In this document: positions 30,189 to 39,140 of the stretch, piece after piece | Layout: every line of letters starts with the position of its first letter | Position numbering within the stretch: position 1 is the stretch's first letter | NCBI RefSeq assembly: GCF_963667045.1 | Contig: NZ_OY762934.1 | Span: 5,090,501 to 5,154,500 of the forward strand | Length of the DNA: 64,000 nt | Direction: 5' to 3' | Source: an uncultured Cohaesibacter sp. | GTDB taxonomy: Bacteria > Pseudomonadota > Alphaproteobacteria > Rhizobiales > Cohaesibacteraceae | Notes under the pieces: generated by a model | What the model saw: only the letters and a program-made list of their open reading frames with translations | What the model was told of the DNA's origin: nothing | Databases searched by the model: none | Made by a program: the position numbers and the translations under genes

Positions 30189-31049
30189 TCAGGGCGCTGT
30201 GCCCGTGAGTGTCGCCACGTGTTGGCGAAGGCGCGATTGCAAATGTGCGATCCGGTCGTCGGGCGTGCTGTTAAACCTGTGACCGTCCAGCTCGGTCACG
30301 CGCCGGATGAAACGAAGGCTGTTGGTCATCACGAGGCCATCAGCCTTTTTTAATGCCTGAGGGTCAATCGAGGCTTCACAGCATTCGAATCCCCACTGGC
30401 TGGCAAGCGCCAGCAACTGGCCGCGCAGGATGCCGGGTAGGACTCCATCGGCGACGGGCGGAGTTGTCAGCCTGTTGCCCTTGAGAGCGAAGAGATTGCC
30501 GATGGTCGTGCAAGCGACATTGCCGGCAGAGTTGAGCAGCAGGGCATCGCCAGCCCCGCGCTTCTCGGCCTCGCGGGCAGCGAGGATATTGTCGAGATAG
30601 TTGTTGCTCTTGATGCGGGCCGTGACCGAGTGTTCATTGCGCCGGATGGTGCTGGTGGCAAGGCTCACATCCGCAAAGGCAAGGCCTGCGGGCAACGGGG
30701 CGAGCGTTGCCAGAAGGGTTGGCTTGGGCGCGTCAGGCGGCAGAAGGCCGCGCCCGCCCGCCCCGCGCGAAACGGCGATGCGCAGGATGGCGCTTTCCCC
30801 ATTGGATACGGCACTGAGGCGCGTGACCGTCTGGTCCAGCAGCTCCACATCCAGCGGCAGGTCGATCACCTTGGCGCTTCGGGTCAGGCGGGTTTTGTGG
30901 TTAGACCACCAGAGAGGTTGACCATTGAGGACGGGCAGGGTTTCGAACAGGCCATCGCCAAGCAGGAAGCCGCGATCAGACGCGGACAGGGTGAGGCTGT
31001 CGCAGGCATCGCCCTGATAGAGGGTGCCGTTGAGGATCGCAGCTTTCAT
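30189..31049 (-). CDS. pabC: Aminodeoxychorismate lyase (class IV aminotransferase fold)
   Basis: A 286-residue PLP-dependent class IV protein. The catalytic lysine lies in I-K-S-N-N-Y-L-D-N-I-L, and the cofactor-binding G-N-V-A-C-T-T-I-G-N-L-F and P-V-x-x-G-V-L-P-G-I-L-R-G blocks are present, fitting PabC (4-amino-4-deoxychorismate to 4-aminobenzoate plus pyruvate, for folate). A D-amino acid or branched-chain aminotransferase is the main alternative, but the position after pabB and pabA settles it. Its ATG overlaps the pabA stop (ATGA at 31046-31049), so translation is probably coupled. Confidence 0.9.
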   Translation of the reverse strand: MKAAILNGTLYQGDACDSLTLSASDRGFLLGDGLFETLPVLNGQPLWWSNHKTRLTRSAKVIDLPLDVELLDQTVTRLSAVSNGESAILRIAVSRGAGGRGLLPPDAPKPTLLATLAPLPAGLAFADVSLATSTIRRNEHSVTARIKSNNYLDNILAAREAEKRGAGDALLLNSAGNVACTTIGNLFALKGNRLTTPPVADGVLPGILRGQLLALASQWGFECCEASIDPQALKKADGLVMTNSLRFIRRVTELDGHRFNSTPDDRIAHLQSRLRQHVATLTGTAP

Positions 31050-31648
31050 CGGGCTTGCCCTCCCTGTTGGATGGCGTTCGAGCGGGCCAAGCGCAGAAAA
31101 TTGCTGATGAGATCGTGCCCCCGATCGGTGAGGATCGATTCCGGATGAAACTGCAGTCCGACCGTTGGGTGTGTAACATGCTCGACGGCCATGATTTCCC
31201 CTTCCTCGGAGAGGGCGGCGACCCGCAACGTGGCAGGGATGGTCGCCGGGTCGAGCACCAGCGAGTGGTAGCGGCCCACCTGCAGAGGTGTTTCTATCGC
31301 CTCGAAAATACCGGTGCCCCCGTGGCTGATGTGGCTTGAGCGGCCATGCATGGGATGGCGGGCAAGGACGACATCGGCCCCGAAGGCATGGCCGATGGCC
31401 TGATGGCCAAGACAGATGCCGAGAATGGGGATGTGGCCCGAGAAATGGCGGATCACGTCGATCATGATGCCTGCATCCTCCGGCCTCCCGGGGCCGGGCG
31501 ACAAGAGGATGATGTCCGGGTCCAGACGGGCTATGTCGGCCACCTCAAGCGCATCGTTGCGGTAGACGGTGACCCGCTCGCCCAGCTCTTCGCAATAGCG
31601 GGCGAGGTTGAAGACGAAAGAATCGTAATTGTCGAGAATGAGGATCAT
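31046..31648 (-). CDS. pabA: Glutamine amidotransferase, component II of aminodeoxychorismate synthase
   Basis: A 200-residue class I glutamine amidotransferase with the triad C79 (L-G-I-C-L-G-H), H168 and E170 (Q-F-H-P-E-S). It supplies ammonia to PabB; in many bacteria the same protein also serves TrpE. The start at 31648 (M-I-L-I-L-D-N-Y-D-S-F) is the usual family start, and its ATG overlaps the pabB stop (ATGA); an open frame further upstream lies inside pabB. It is flanked by pabB and pabC on the same strand, so a folate role is more likely than a tryptophan role. Confidence 0.92.
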   Translation of the reverse strand: MILILDNYDSFVFNLARYCEELGERVTVYRNDALEVADIARLDPDIILLSPGPGRPEDAGIMIDVIRHFSGHIPILGICLGHQAIGHAFGADVVLARHPMHGRSSHISHGGTGIFEAIETPLQVGRYHSLVLDPATIPATLRVAALSEEGEIMAVEHVTHPTVGLQFHPESILTDRGHDLISNFLRLARSNAIQQGGQAR

Positions 31649-33177
31649 GGCTGCTGTCCCCCGTCGGGGCGCGGGCCTTGTTCCAGCGTTTGCCGTTCGG
31701 CTTCTAGCGTCGTGCCGAAGGCGCGGAACAGGGCTGAGGCCTTGTGCAGACACTCCTCGTATTCCTCCGCCGGGTCGGAGAGGATGGTGATGCCGCCGCC
31801 GACGTTGAAATAGGCCATGCCATCCCTGAAGGTTACGGTGCGGATGGCGATGTTGGTGTCCATGGCGCCGTCAAAGCCGATGTAGCCGATGGCACCACAA
31901 TAGACGCCGCGGGGCAGGTCTTCCAGTTCGGTGATGATCTCCATGGCGCGGATCTTCGGTGCGCCGGTGATGGAGCCGCCGGGCAGGGTGGCACTGAGCA
32001 GAGCAACGGCACCGTTTGGCTCCTGCAGCCTGCCGGTGACGGTCGAGACCAGATGATGCACCCGCGCGTAACTTTCCAGCCCGCAGAGCTGAGGCACCTT
32101 GATGCTGCCCGGTTGGCAGACACGGGAGAGATCGTTACGCATCAGGTCGGTGATCATGACATTCTCGGCCCGGTCTTTCTCGCTTGCGGCGAGGGCGTCG
32201 GCAAGGGCTCTGTCTCTTACAGGATCGGTGAGGTCGCGTGGTGCGGTGCCCTTGATCGGGCGGGTCTCGACCTCTCCGCTCTCACTGAGGATGATGAAGC
32301 GCTCCGGCGAGCTTGAGGCGATGACATGATCGCCACAATCAAGATAGGCGGCAAAGGGGGCAGCGTTGTGCTCGCGCATGGCGTGGTAGTAGGCAAGCGG
32401 GCCTGACTGGTCGGCTTGTGGTACGGGAGCCGAAAAGCGCTGGGTTATGTTGGCCTGAAAGATGTCGCCCTGCCGGATATAGTGGCGGGTTCGCTCGATG
32501 GAGCCTTCAAATGCGGTGCGGTTGACATCGGAACGCCAGCCCCGGATGGGACTGGGGGGGGATGGGCGTGCTGGCCTCTCGGTCTTTGAGCGGCTTGCCT
32601 CTTGCAGCCGGTCGTAGAACCATGAGAGGCGCTCGCGGGCATGACGCTCCCTGTCTGCGCCCTGATGCGGCCAGCCGGAGGAGAACACACGAGCACGTGG
32701 CGCTGAGCCATCCGTCGGGAAATGGTCGACAGCCAGCACGAGGTCGTAGAACGGCAGCAGGATGTCCCAGGCGTCCGGGTCTTCGCGTGAGGTCAGCGGC
32801 AGCTTTTCCAGAAGGCGTCCTGCCTCGTAGGAGAAATAGCCAAGGGCTCCACCCTGAAATGGTGGCAGATCGCTGCCGGCCGAGGCCATGGCGAACTGGG
32901 CGCGTTTCTTTTCAAGGGCAATGAAAGGGGCTTCGGGAAGGGCTTTTCCGTTCCAGTAGGCGCGGCCACCCCGGACGCTGAACAGGGCAAACGGCGCAAA
33001 GGTCAGGAAGGAATGGCGCCCCAGATGCGGGGTCGGGGCTGCGCTATCCAGAAAAGCCAGAAATGGCTGGCCCTTCAAAGCGTCAAGCAGGCTTGCGGGA
33101 TCCGTGAAAGGCACGTCATGGACCAGTGGTGCAGGGACAACTGGTGCCGGGGCTTTTGCGCTGGAAGTTGCGACCAT
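31645..33177 (-). CDS. pabB: Aminodeoxychorismate synthase component I
   Basis: A 510-residue chorismate-using enzyme. The C-terminal catalytic domain (about 235-490) contains R-P-I-K-G-T-A-P-R with the PabB-type lysine that forms a covalent intermediate; TrpE has alanine there, so PabB is preferred. Other landmarks are D-L-M-R-N-D-L-S-R-V and G-G-S-I-T-G-A-P-K. The N-terminal third is less conserved, and residues 200-235 form a variable linker. It lies 14 bases after the ArsR-type gene and overlaps pabA by ATGA, making an arsR-pabB-pabA-pabC unit. AAGAGG before the ATG can serve as ribosome site. Confidence 0.92.
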   Translation of the reverse strand: MVATSSAKAPAPVVPAPLVHDVPFTDPASLLDALKGQPFLAFLDSAAPTPHLGRHSFLTFAPFALFSVRGGRAYWNGKALPEAPFIALEKKRAQFAMASAGSDLPPFQGGALGYFSYEAGRLLEKLPLTSREDPDAWDILLPFYDLVLAVDHFPTDGSAPRARVFSSGWPHQGADRERHARERLSWFYDRLQEASRSKTERPARPSPPSPIRGWRSDVNRTAFEGSIERTRHYIRQGDIFQANITQRFSAPVPQADQSGPLAYYHAMREHNAAPFAAYLDCGDHVIASSSPERFIILSESGEVETRPIKGTAPRDLTDPVRDRALADALAASEKDRAENVMITDLMRNDLSRVCQPGSIKVPQLCGLESYARVHHLVSTVTGRLQEPNGAVALLSATLPGGSITGAPKIRAMEIITELEDLPRGVYCGAIGYIGFDGAMDTNIAIRTVTFRDGMAYFNVGGGITILSDPAEEYEECLHKASALFRAFGTTLEAERQTLEQGPRPDGGQQP

Positions 33178-33191
33178 GGAGCCTCTTGGGA

Positions 33192-33488
33192 TCAGGCGCC
33201 GCAGAAGCTCTTGTGCAACACGGCGAGTACTTCTTCAACGACAGGGCTGGCGAGGGAATAGTAGATTGTTGTGCCATCGCGGCGCGTGGAAACGATGCTC
33301 TGGGCACGCATAAGGGCCATGTGCTGGGAAACCGTGGTCATGCGCAGGCCGGTCTTTTCGGCCAGCGTGCCGACATTCTGCTCGCCTTCGATAAGCTGAC
33401 AAAGGATGAGCAGGCGGGGGCCGGATGCCAGGAGTTTCAGAAAACTCGCAGCTTCTTCTGAGTTTTGTTCTAGTTTTTGTATATTCAT
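33192..33488 (-). CDS. ArsR-family regulator with BigR/SqrR-type cysteine pair
   Basis: A 98-residue winged-helix ArsR/SmtB protein. It contains C30 (R-L-L-I-L-C-Q-L) and C96 (K-S-F-C-G-A). This 66-residue spacing is the same as between C41 and C107 of SqrR/BigR, which form a tri- or tetrasulfide with reactive sulfur species (family knowledge). The metal-site cysteines of ArsR or CadC are absent. The start at 33488 (M-N-I-Q-K) is preferred over 33560, since only from there does the sequence match the family. It is 14 bases before pabB on the same strand. No sulfide-oxidation genes lie beside it, which is unusual for this group. Confidence 0.85.
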   Translation of the reverse strand: MNIQKLEQNSEEAASFLKLLASGPRLLILCQLIEGEQNVGTLAEKTGLRMTTVSQHMALMRAQSIVSTRRDGTTIYYSLASPVVEEVLAVLHKSFCGA

Positions 33489-33788
33489 TTTCTTTTGCCA
33501 GTTTATATAAGCCAGGTGCCTAAAATCCTGACGCCATGAATGGTCAGCCCAAGCGCACATGATTGCGAACTCACGACAGGGAACGGCTTCCCATGCCGGA
33601 GGGTTTGGCCTCGCACTATACCGATTGTCAGCCTAGAGTGAAGTATTTTCACACGTTATAAAAGTTCTTTCCGGCGAAATTTTGAAATTTTTCCAAATTG
33701 GCAATTGGTGTTGCGTAGATTTGACAGGACTGGAGCCGCTCAAAGATGCGCGTTGATGGGGCAACGGGATGTGGCTCCGGCCCCGAAA

Positions 33789-33889
33789 TGGAAAAGCTCC
33801 TGACATTGAATGTCAGGAGCCTCCATGCGGCAAAGATTGGGTGCGACTGGTTAAGGCATAAAGCCTTGGGATGGGTTCTTTGCCGTATC
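33789..33889 (-). ncRNA. Candidate small RNA with terminator, unknown family
   Basis: On the minus strand, CGGCAAAGA and TCTTTGCCG (plus-strand positions 33877-33885 and 33828-33836) close a hairpin that contains a second stem (AAGGC/GCCTT, loop TTTAT) and C-rich unpaired loops (ACCCATCCC). It is followed by a perfect stem GCTCCTGACA/TGTCAGGAGC (33796-33820) and then TTTTCC, which looks like a Rho-independent end. Boundaries are guesses from the structure. A weak TCTAAA -10-like hexamer lies just upstream. I do not recognise the family. Confidence 0.35.
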
Positions 33890-34012
33890 CCTTTAGAGCC
33901 CGCCTCTTGCAGATAGCCGTCGGTTGACTGGCCAGCTGCAGGCGTATCTGTTCTGTAAGGTCATGCTACGGCGCGGGACGTGAACGAATGCTGAGGTGGG
34001 CGTTCATCTTGA

Positions 34013-34028
34013 ATTCATGTTCATGAAT
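34013..34028. promoter_or_regulatory. ATTC-N8-GAAT palindrome, possible SqrR/BigR-type operator
   Basis: ATTCATG-TT-CATGAAT is a perfect inverted repeat and fits the ATTC-N8-GAAT pattern that I recall as the SqrR operator. It is 525 bases upstream of the ArsR start and 400 bases upstream of cysS. The link to the neighbouring ArsR protein is inferred. Confidence 0.4.
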
Positions 34029-34427
34029 AGCATTTCCCGTTGTTTGTCTTGTGCTTCTCCGGTGTCACTCTGGCGGGCAGGAGACACATGTGGGGGCAGG
34101 GGCATGGTTTGCGGGTTGTGTCGGAAAGTCGCTTGAATTTTGCAGCAATTCGGCAAATGAGCAGTTGACGTGGCAGGGCAATTTGGCCATTGTGGCGGCA
34201 TGAAAACGGATCGTCCTACCAACTGCTGCATTATTGGTTCGATTATTATCCACTAGCACCTTTGCTGGCTGGAGCCGTTTCGCTCATCCCTTGAAAACAT
34301 GAAACGATTTCCGGCCAACGGCGAATGTGCGGTTGCGCGACGGTTTGTGGCCTTTCTGCCGAAAGGCAGCGTGGTGTTTTATTTTTGGTTGGTCGCTACA
34401 GGCGGCAGTAGAATTGGGAATGGGTCA

Positions 34428-35828
34428 ATGACCGGACATGCTGAACAGATTCAGTTGATGCTGTATAATACGCTCACCAAACGGAAAGAGGCCTTTGCGC
34501 CCCTCGATCCCGACAATGTTCGCATGTATGTCTGCGGACCGACCGTCTATGACACGGCCCACATCGGCAACGCCCGTCCGGTGGTTGTCTTCGACATGCT
34601 GTTCCGGCTTCTGCGTCATGTCTATGGTGCCGAGCATGTGACCTATGTGCGCAACATCACCGACGTGGACGACAAGATCAACGCCCGGGCGGCTGAGCGC
34701 GGCATTTCCATTCGCGAACTCACCGACGAGACCACGGCGCTCTATCATGCCGATATGGATGCGCTCGGCGCCTTGCGTCCGACCATCGAGCCGCGCGCAA
34801 CCGAGCATATCGAGGACATGCTGCGGATGATCGGAACCCTGATCGAGAAGGGCCACGCCTATGCTGCTGAAGGGCATGTGCTGTTCGCTGTGGACAGCAT
34901 GGCCGAATATGGTCAGCTGTCCGGTCGTTCGGTGGATGACATGATCGCCGGTGCCCGTGTCGAGGTCGCGCCCTACAAGCGCAACCCGATGGATTTCGTG
35001 CTGTGGAAGCCCTCCAAGGAAGGCGAGCCACGCTGGCCGAGCCCTTGGGGCGAGGGGCGTCCGGGCTGGCATATCGAATGCTCGGCCATGAGCGAGAAGC
35101 ATCTGGGCGAGGTGTTCGACATCCACGGCGGCGGGATCGACCTTACCTTCCCGCACCACGAGAACGAGATCGCCCAGTCCCGCTGCGCCCATGGCAACGA
35201 GGCGATGGCCAAGGTCTGGATGCACAATGGCTTTGTTCAGGTCGAGGGCGAAAAGATGTCCAAGTCTCTTGGCAATTTCACCACCGTGCATGATCTCATC
35301 GACAAATATCCGGGCGAGGCCATTCGGCTTGCGCTGCTGACCACCCATTATACCAAACCGTTCAACTGGACGGCCGATGGCGTGAAGGAAGCCAAGAGGA
35401 TGCTTGATCAGTGGTATGCGCTGACGGCCGACGTCGAGGCTTCCGAGCCGGATGCTGCGGTTGTGGCGGCGCTGGCGGACGATCTCAATACGCCGAAGGC
35501 CATTGCCGAGCTGCACGGCTTGCGCGGCAAGGTGGCGCAGGGGGACAAGCAGGCGGCGGCGGCTCTCAAGGCATCGCTGCAGCAGCTGATCGGGGTGTTG
35601 GCGCAGGATCCGAAAGCCTGGGCCGACTGGCGTCCGGCGGGGGCTGGTGAAGTCGACGAGGCAGCCATTCAGGCGCTTGTTGATGAACGGCTTGCTGCGC
35701 GCAACAACAAGGACTTTGCCAAGTCCGACGAGTTGCGTGATCAATTGTCCGCCATGGGTGTTGTCCTCAAGGACAGCAAGAACAAGGAAACCGGCACATT
35801 CGAGACAGCATGGAGTCTTGAAGGCTGA
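34428..35828 (+). CDS. cysS: Cysteinyl-tRNA synthetase
   Basis: A 466-residue class Ia synthetase. Landmarks in order: [10 protein letters not shown] (zinc cysteine), the HIGH-type [20 protein letters not shown] (second zinc ligand), [14 protein letters not shown] (further zinc ligands), and K-M-S-K-S-L-G-N. The C-terminal part ends in a D-E-L-R-D-Q-L helix typical of the anticodon region. The start at 34428 has GGGAA seven bases upstream; 43 further codons upstream look non-coding and hydrophobic without similarity. A terminator follows before cimA. Confidence 0.96.
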   Translation: MTGHAEQIQLMLYNTLTKRKEAFAPLDPDNVRMYVCGPTVYDTAHIGNARPVVVFDMLFRLLRHVYGAEHVTYVRNITDVDDKINARAAERGISIRELTDETTALYHADMDALGALRPTIEPRATEHIEDMLRMIGTLIEKGHAYAAEGHVLFAVDSMAEYGQLSGRSVDDMIAGARVEVAPYKRNPMDFVLWKPSKEGEPRWPSPWGEGRPGWHIECSAMSEKHLGEVFDIHGGGIDLTFPHHENEIAQSRCAHGNEAMAKVWMHNGFVQVEGEKMSKSLGNFTTVHDLIDKYPGEAIRLALLTTHYTKPFNWTADGVKEAKRMLDQWYALTADVEASEPDAAVVAALADDLNTPKAIAELHGLRGKVAQGDKQAAAALKASLQQLIGVLAQDPKAWADWRPAGAGEVDEAAIQALVDERLAARNNKDFAKSDELRDQLSAMGVVLKDSKNKETGTFETAWSLEG

Positions 35829-35837
35829 AGAATGCAT

Positions 35838-35866
35838 GGCGGGGCTTGATGAGCCCCGCCTTTTTA
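35838..35866 (+). terminator. Terminator between cysS and cimA
   Basis: GGCGGGGCT (35838-35846) pairs perfectly with AGCCCCGCC (35852-35860), followed by TTTTT. Confidence 0.9.
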
Positions 35867-35920
35867 GACCGGGCACTCTGCGTGTCCATGATCAGACCCA
35901 ATCAATTCAGGACCAGACAC

Positions 35921-37507
35921 ATGACCAAGGAACGTCTTTATCTGTTCGATACCACCTTGCGCGATGGTGCGCAGACCAACGGCCTCGATTTCAGCGTAGA
36001 AGACAAGATTCTCATTGCTGGCATTCTGGATGATCTGGGCGTGGACTATGTCGAGGGTGGCTATCCCGGTGCCAACCCGACCGATGATGCCTTCTTCACG
36101 GAAAAGCGCACGAAGAAGGCCTCCTTCACGGCGTTCGGCATGACCAAGCGGGCGGGGCGTTCGGTTGAGAATGATCCGGGTGTTCAGGCTCTTATCAACG
36201 CCGCGTCGGACGCGATCTGCTATGTTGCCAAGTCGTGGGATTATCATGTCGATGTGGCGCTTGGCTGTACCAATGAGGAAAATCTGGAAGGCATCGCCGA
36301 TTCCGTCAAGGCTGCCCATGCGGCCGGCAAGGAGGCTCTGGTCGATTGCGAGCATTTCTTCGATGGTTACAAGGCCAACCGTGCCTATGCGCTTTCCTGC
36401 GTTACCACGGCCTATGAAGCCGGAGCCCGCTGGGTCGTGTTGTGTGACACCAACGGCGGCACGCTGCCGCACGAGATCTTCGATATCGTCAGTGATGTAC
36501 TGACCCATGTTCCGGGTACGCACATCGGCATCCACGCTCACAATGATACCGAACAGGCGGTTGCCAATACGCTGAGTGCAGTCCGCGCCGGGGTGCGCCA
36601 GATTCAGGGTACTCTCAATGGCATCGGCGAACGCTGCGGCAACGCCAATCTGATCACGCTGATCCCGACCCTGAAGCTCAAGAAGGAATATGCCGACAAA
36701 TTCGAGATCGGGGTCTCTGACGAGAAGCTGGCCGAGCTGACCAGCATCTCGCGGAGTTTTGACGAACTGCTGAACAAGGCACCCGACCGGCACCAGCCCT
36801 ATGTCGGGGCCAGCGCCTTTGCCACCAAGGCCGGCATTCATGCTTCAGCTATCCTCAAGGATCCGCAGACCTATGAACATGTCGACCCGGAACTGGTGGG
36901 CAACCACCGCAAGGTGCTGGTGTCCAATCAGGCGGGCATGTCCAACCTGATCGACGAGTTGAAGCGGATGGGCCTGCATGTGGAGAAATCGGACCCGCGG
37001 CTGGTCGATCTTCTCTCCATGGTCAAGGAGCGGGAAGCGCATGGCTATGCCTATGAAGGGGCGAGCGCATCGCTGGAGCTTTTGGCGCGGCGCCATCTGG
37101 GCAGCGTGCCGGAGTATTTCAAGATCGACAGTTTCCGCGTCATGGTCGAGCGGCGGCACAATGCCAATGGCGAGTTGGTGACCCTGTCCGAGGCTGTGGT
37201 CAAGATCTGGCTTGATGGCGAGAAGCTGATGTCTGTGGCAGAGGCGACTGGCCCTGTCAACGCACTCGATCTGGCACTGCGCAAGGATCTGGGCCGACTT
37301 CAGGGCAAGATCGACGACCTTGAACTGGTGGACTACAAGGTGCGTATCCTCAACGGTGGTACGGATGCTATAACTCGCGTTCTGATAGAAAGCCGGGATG
37401 GAGCAGGACACAGGTGGTTTACAGTCGGCGTTTCTGAGAATATTGTCGACGCTTCCTTCCAGGCCTTGTTGGATTCCATTACCTTCAAGCTTTTCAAATA
37501 TTCCTGA
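35921..37507 (+). CDS. cimA: Citramalate synthase
   Basis: A 528-residue member of the alpha-isopropylmalate/homocitrate synthase family. It opens with L-Y-L-F-D-T-T-L-R-D-G-A-Q (metal-binding aspartate), has I-H-A-H-N-D (metal histidines) and N-G-I-G-E-R-C-G-N-A-N-L, and ends with a LeuA-type regulatory dimer domain (about 380-528). The form that starts L-x-x-Y-D-T-T-L-R-D-G and lacks the shorter HCS layout is CimA, which makes (R)-citramalate from pyruvate and acetyl-CoA for isoleucine synthesis that bypasses threonine. The start at 35921 has AGGA nine bases upstream. Confidence 0.92.
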   Translation: MTKERLYLFDTTLRDGAQTNGLDFSVEDKILIAGILDDLGVDYVEGGYPGANPTDDAFFTEKRTKKASFTAFGMTKRAGRSVENDPGVQALINAASDAICYVAKSWDYHVDVALGCTNEENLEGIADSVKAAHAAGKEALVDCEHFFDGYKANRAYALSCVTTAYEAGARWVVLCDTNGGTLPHEIFDIVSDVLTHVPGTHIGIHAHNDTEQAVANTLSAVRAGVRQIQGTLNGIGERCGNANLITLIPTLKLKKEYADKFEIGVSDEKLAELTSISRSFDELLNKAPDRHQPYVGASAFATKAGIHASAILKDPQTYEHVDPELVGNHRKVLVSNQAGMSNLIDELKRMGLHVEKSDPRLVDLLSMVKEREAHGYAYEGASASLELLARRHLGSVPEYFKIDSFRVMVERRHNANGELVTLSEAVVKIWLDGEKLMSVAEATGPVNALDLALRKDLGRLQGKIDDLELVDYKVRILNGGTDAITRVLIESRDGAGHRWFTVGVSENIVDASFQALLDSITFKLFKYS

Positions 37508-37559
37508 TCATGTTGCCCCGGGCCGAAGTGTTTTCCCGCGGGAGAGAAATCGAGACCCT

Positions 37560-38537
37560 ATGAGCCAGACCACTGAAACGGCGGACGGTTCGCCGCCCGT
37601 CTCCGATAGGGACATCGCTGTGCCTTCGGAGAAGGATCCCCGGGATATCCGCGTCGGATTGCTTCTCGCCTTTGGTGCCTACGGCTCATGGGGTGTTTTT
37701 CCGATCTATTTCTCTCTGTTGGCCCATGTGCCTGCGTTAGAAGTTGTTGCGCATCGGGTGACGTGGTCGCTGGTGCTGATGGCGCTGTGGTTTCTTCTGC
37801 GCGGTCGCTGGCGCGAGGTTTGGCCGGTGATACGACAGCCTCGCGTGTTCGGGTTGTTGATCGCCACTGGCGTGCTGGTCAGCAGTAACTGGTTGACCTA
37901 TGTCTGGGCGGTGGGGCATGGACAGGCAACGGAGGCCAGTCTTGGCTATTTCATCGTGCCCATGGTCAATGTTGCAACGGGCTATCTGCTGCTGTCCGAG
38001 CGGCTGTCGCGCCTGCAGATTGTGGCCATCATCCTCGCCGTTTCGGCAATCGTGCTGCAGATGATCCTGCTCGGCACCGTGCCGATTGTCTCGCTTTTGC
38101 TGGCGTTGACGTTTGGAGCCTATGGCTATTTGCGCAAGATCGTGCCGGTTGGTCCCAATCTGGGGCTGCTGGTAGAGCTGATCGTTGTTGCGCCCTTTGC
38201 GCTTGCCTATATCATTTACCTGCAAGCCGCCGGGCAGGGGCATTTTCTGCTATCCGACCCTCTGACAATGGGCCTGCTGATCTTTTCCTGCGTTATGACG
38301 TCATTGCCGCTTATCTGGTTCTCTGGCGCTGCCAGACGGCTCGACATGGGTACGATCGGGATCATGCAATATCTCAATCCCTCGATCCAGTTCGTGATCG
38401 CGGTTTTTGTCCTCGGGGAAAGCATCTCCATGAGCAAGCTGGCGACATTCTGCCTGATCTGGCTGTCGGTGGCGGTCTATTCCTATGACGCGCTTTCCAG
38501 AGCTCGCCGCAGGAAGAAACCAACTCCGGCGTTCTGA
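37560..38537 (+). CDS. rarD: RarD-type EamA/DMT transporter
   Basis: A 325-residue membrane protein with about ten helices and an N-terminal hydrophilic tail of about 35 residues. It matches the RarD protein family: G-x-x-x-W-G-V-F-P-I-Y-F, V-V-A-H-R-V-T-W-S, S-N-W-L-T-Y-V-W-A-V-G-H-G-Q-A-T-E-A-S-L-G-Y-F and L-N-P-S-I-Q-F. RarD proteins are presumed exporters of unknown substrate. The start at 37560 fits the predicted N-terminus; the region before it overlaps the end of cimA. It converges with the YdcZ-type gene, only four bases apart. Confidence 0.92.
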   Translation: MSQTTETADGSPPVSDRDIAVPSEKDPRDIRVGLLLAFGAYGSWGVFPIYFSLLAHVPALEVVAHRVTWSLVLMALWFLLRGRWREVWPVIRQPRVFGLLIATGVLVSSNWLTYVWAVGHGQATEASLGYFIVPMVNVATGYLLLSERLSRLQIVAIILAVSAIVLQMILLGTVPIVSLLLALTFGAYGYLRKIVPVGPNLGLLVELIVVAPFALAYIIYLQAAGQGHFLLSDPLTMGLLIFSCVMTSLPLIWFSGAARRLDMGTIGIMQYLNPSIQFVIAVFVLGESISMSKLATFCLIWLSVAVYSYDALSRARRRKKPTPAF

Positions 38538-38541
38538 CCGC

Positions 38542-39006
38542 TTAGTCCCTTGATGGCGTGATCAACAACCAGATTGCGGCAGCAAACAGGGCAAGACCGG
38601 CGATCCGACGCCAGTCGATCGGAGTTGGTGCCTGTCCCGTCCAGCCCAGATAGTCAGCTATGAGGGCAACTGCCATTTGCCCGAAAATGATGAGCACCAC
38701 GGCAGCGGCCGGGTTGACCTTGGCAAAGGCGAAGGCCGAGCCGACGACAATGATGATGCCAGCCAGGCCGCCCGTCAGCATCTGTACGATGCGCAGCCAG
38801 CCGAGCGGGGCGAGGGCTAGGGTTCCGGTATTGGTGAACAGCACCAAGAGCGTGATGGCGATCACGCCGCCTGCGACATACATCACCAGTCCGGTGGCTG
38901 CTGCGTTGTCGGCCAGAGAAATGCGGGCCGAGAGGATCGCCTGAAAGGAAACGACCACGCCAACGATGAGAGCGGCCAGAGCGCCAAGGGTTGCAGGTTG
39001 ATTCAT
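38542..39006 (-). CDS. YdcZ-type (DUF606) DMT family membrane protein
   Basis: A 154-residue protein with five predicted helices (about 7-25, 38-55, 68-88, 95-113, 130-150), the size of a half-transporter in the DMT superfamily. Motifs such as G-x-x-A-G-x-x-I-V-V-G-S-A-F-A-F and A-A-A-V-V-L-I-I-F-G-Q fit DUF606. Such proteins often pair with a second copy or work as dimers; only one copy is seen here. The start at 39006 is the natural membrane start; an open frame upstream lacks similarity. Substrate is unknown. Confidence 0.85.
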   Translation of the reverse strand: MNQPATLGALAALIVGVVVSFQAILSARISLADNAAATGLVMYVAGGVIAITLLVLFTNTGTLALAPLGWLRIVQMLTGGLAGIIIVVGSAFAFAKVNPAAAVVLIIFGQMAVALIADYLGWTGQAPTPIDWRRIAGLALFAAAIWLLITPSRD

Positions 39007-39140
39007 GGTGCCGTCCGGGCAGTCCAGACTGCCATGTTGGAGTGGTCGAAATTTGCGCGCGGATCCTATGGTATCGTTGCCGCTATCGCAACACGGCATG
39101 TGGATAGAATCGGGGCTGGTCGCGCCCCTCTGGCCGGGGC

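Larger units (their letters stand above)
33489..34427. other. Gene-free region of about 0.94 kb between the ArsR gene and cysS
   Basis: No supported protein gene on either strand. It contains the arsR promoter area (TTATATAA on the minus strand near 33502-33509), a structured element with a terminator-like hairpin (about 33789-33889), an ATTC-N8-GAAT palindrome (34013-34028), and the cysS leader. It is long for this otherwise dense window and may encode a small RNA. Confidence 0.6.

Noticed and set aside
33796-33820. Hairpin considered as a plus-strand terminator or cysS attenuator
   Set aside because: No T-run on the plus strand and about 600 bases from cysS; on the minus strand it is followed by TTTTCC, so it is treated as a minus-strand element.
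34299-34427. Longer N-terminus for cysS
   Set aside because: 43 extra codons match no CysS, and the ATG at 34428 has a good ribosome site.
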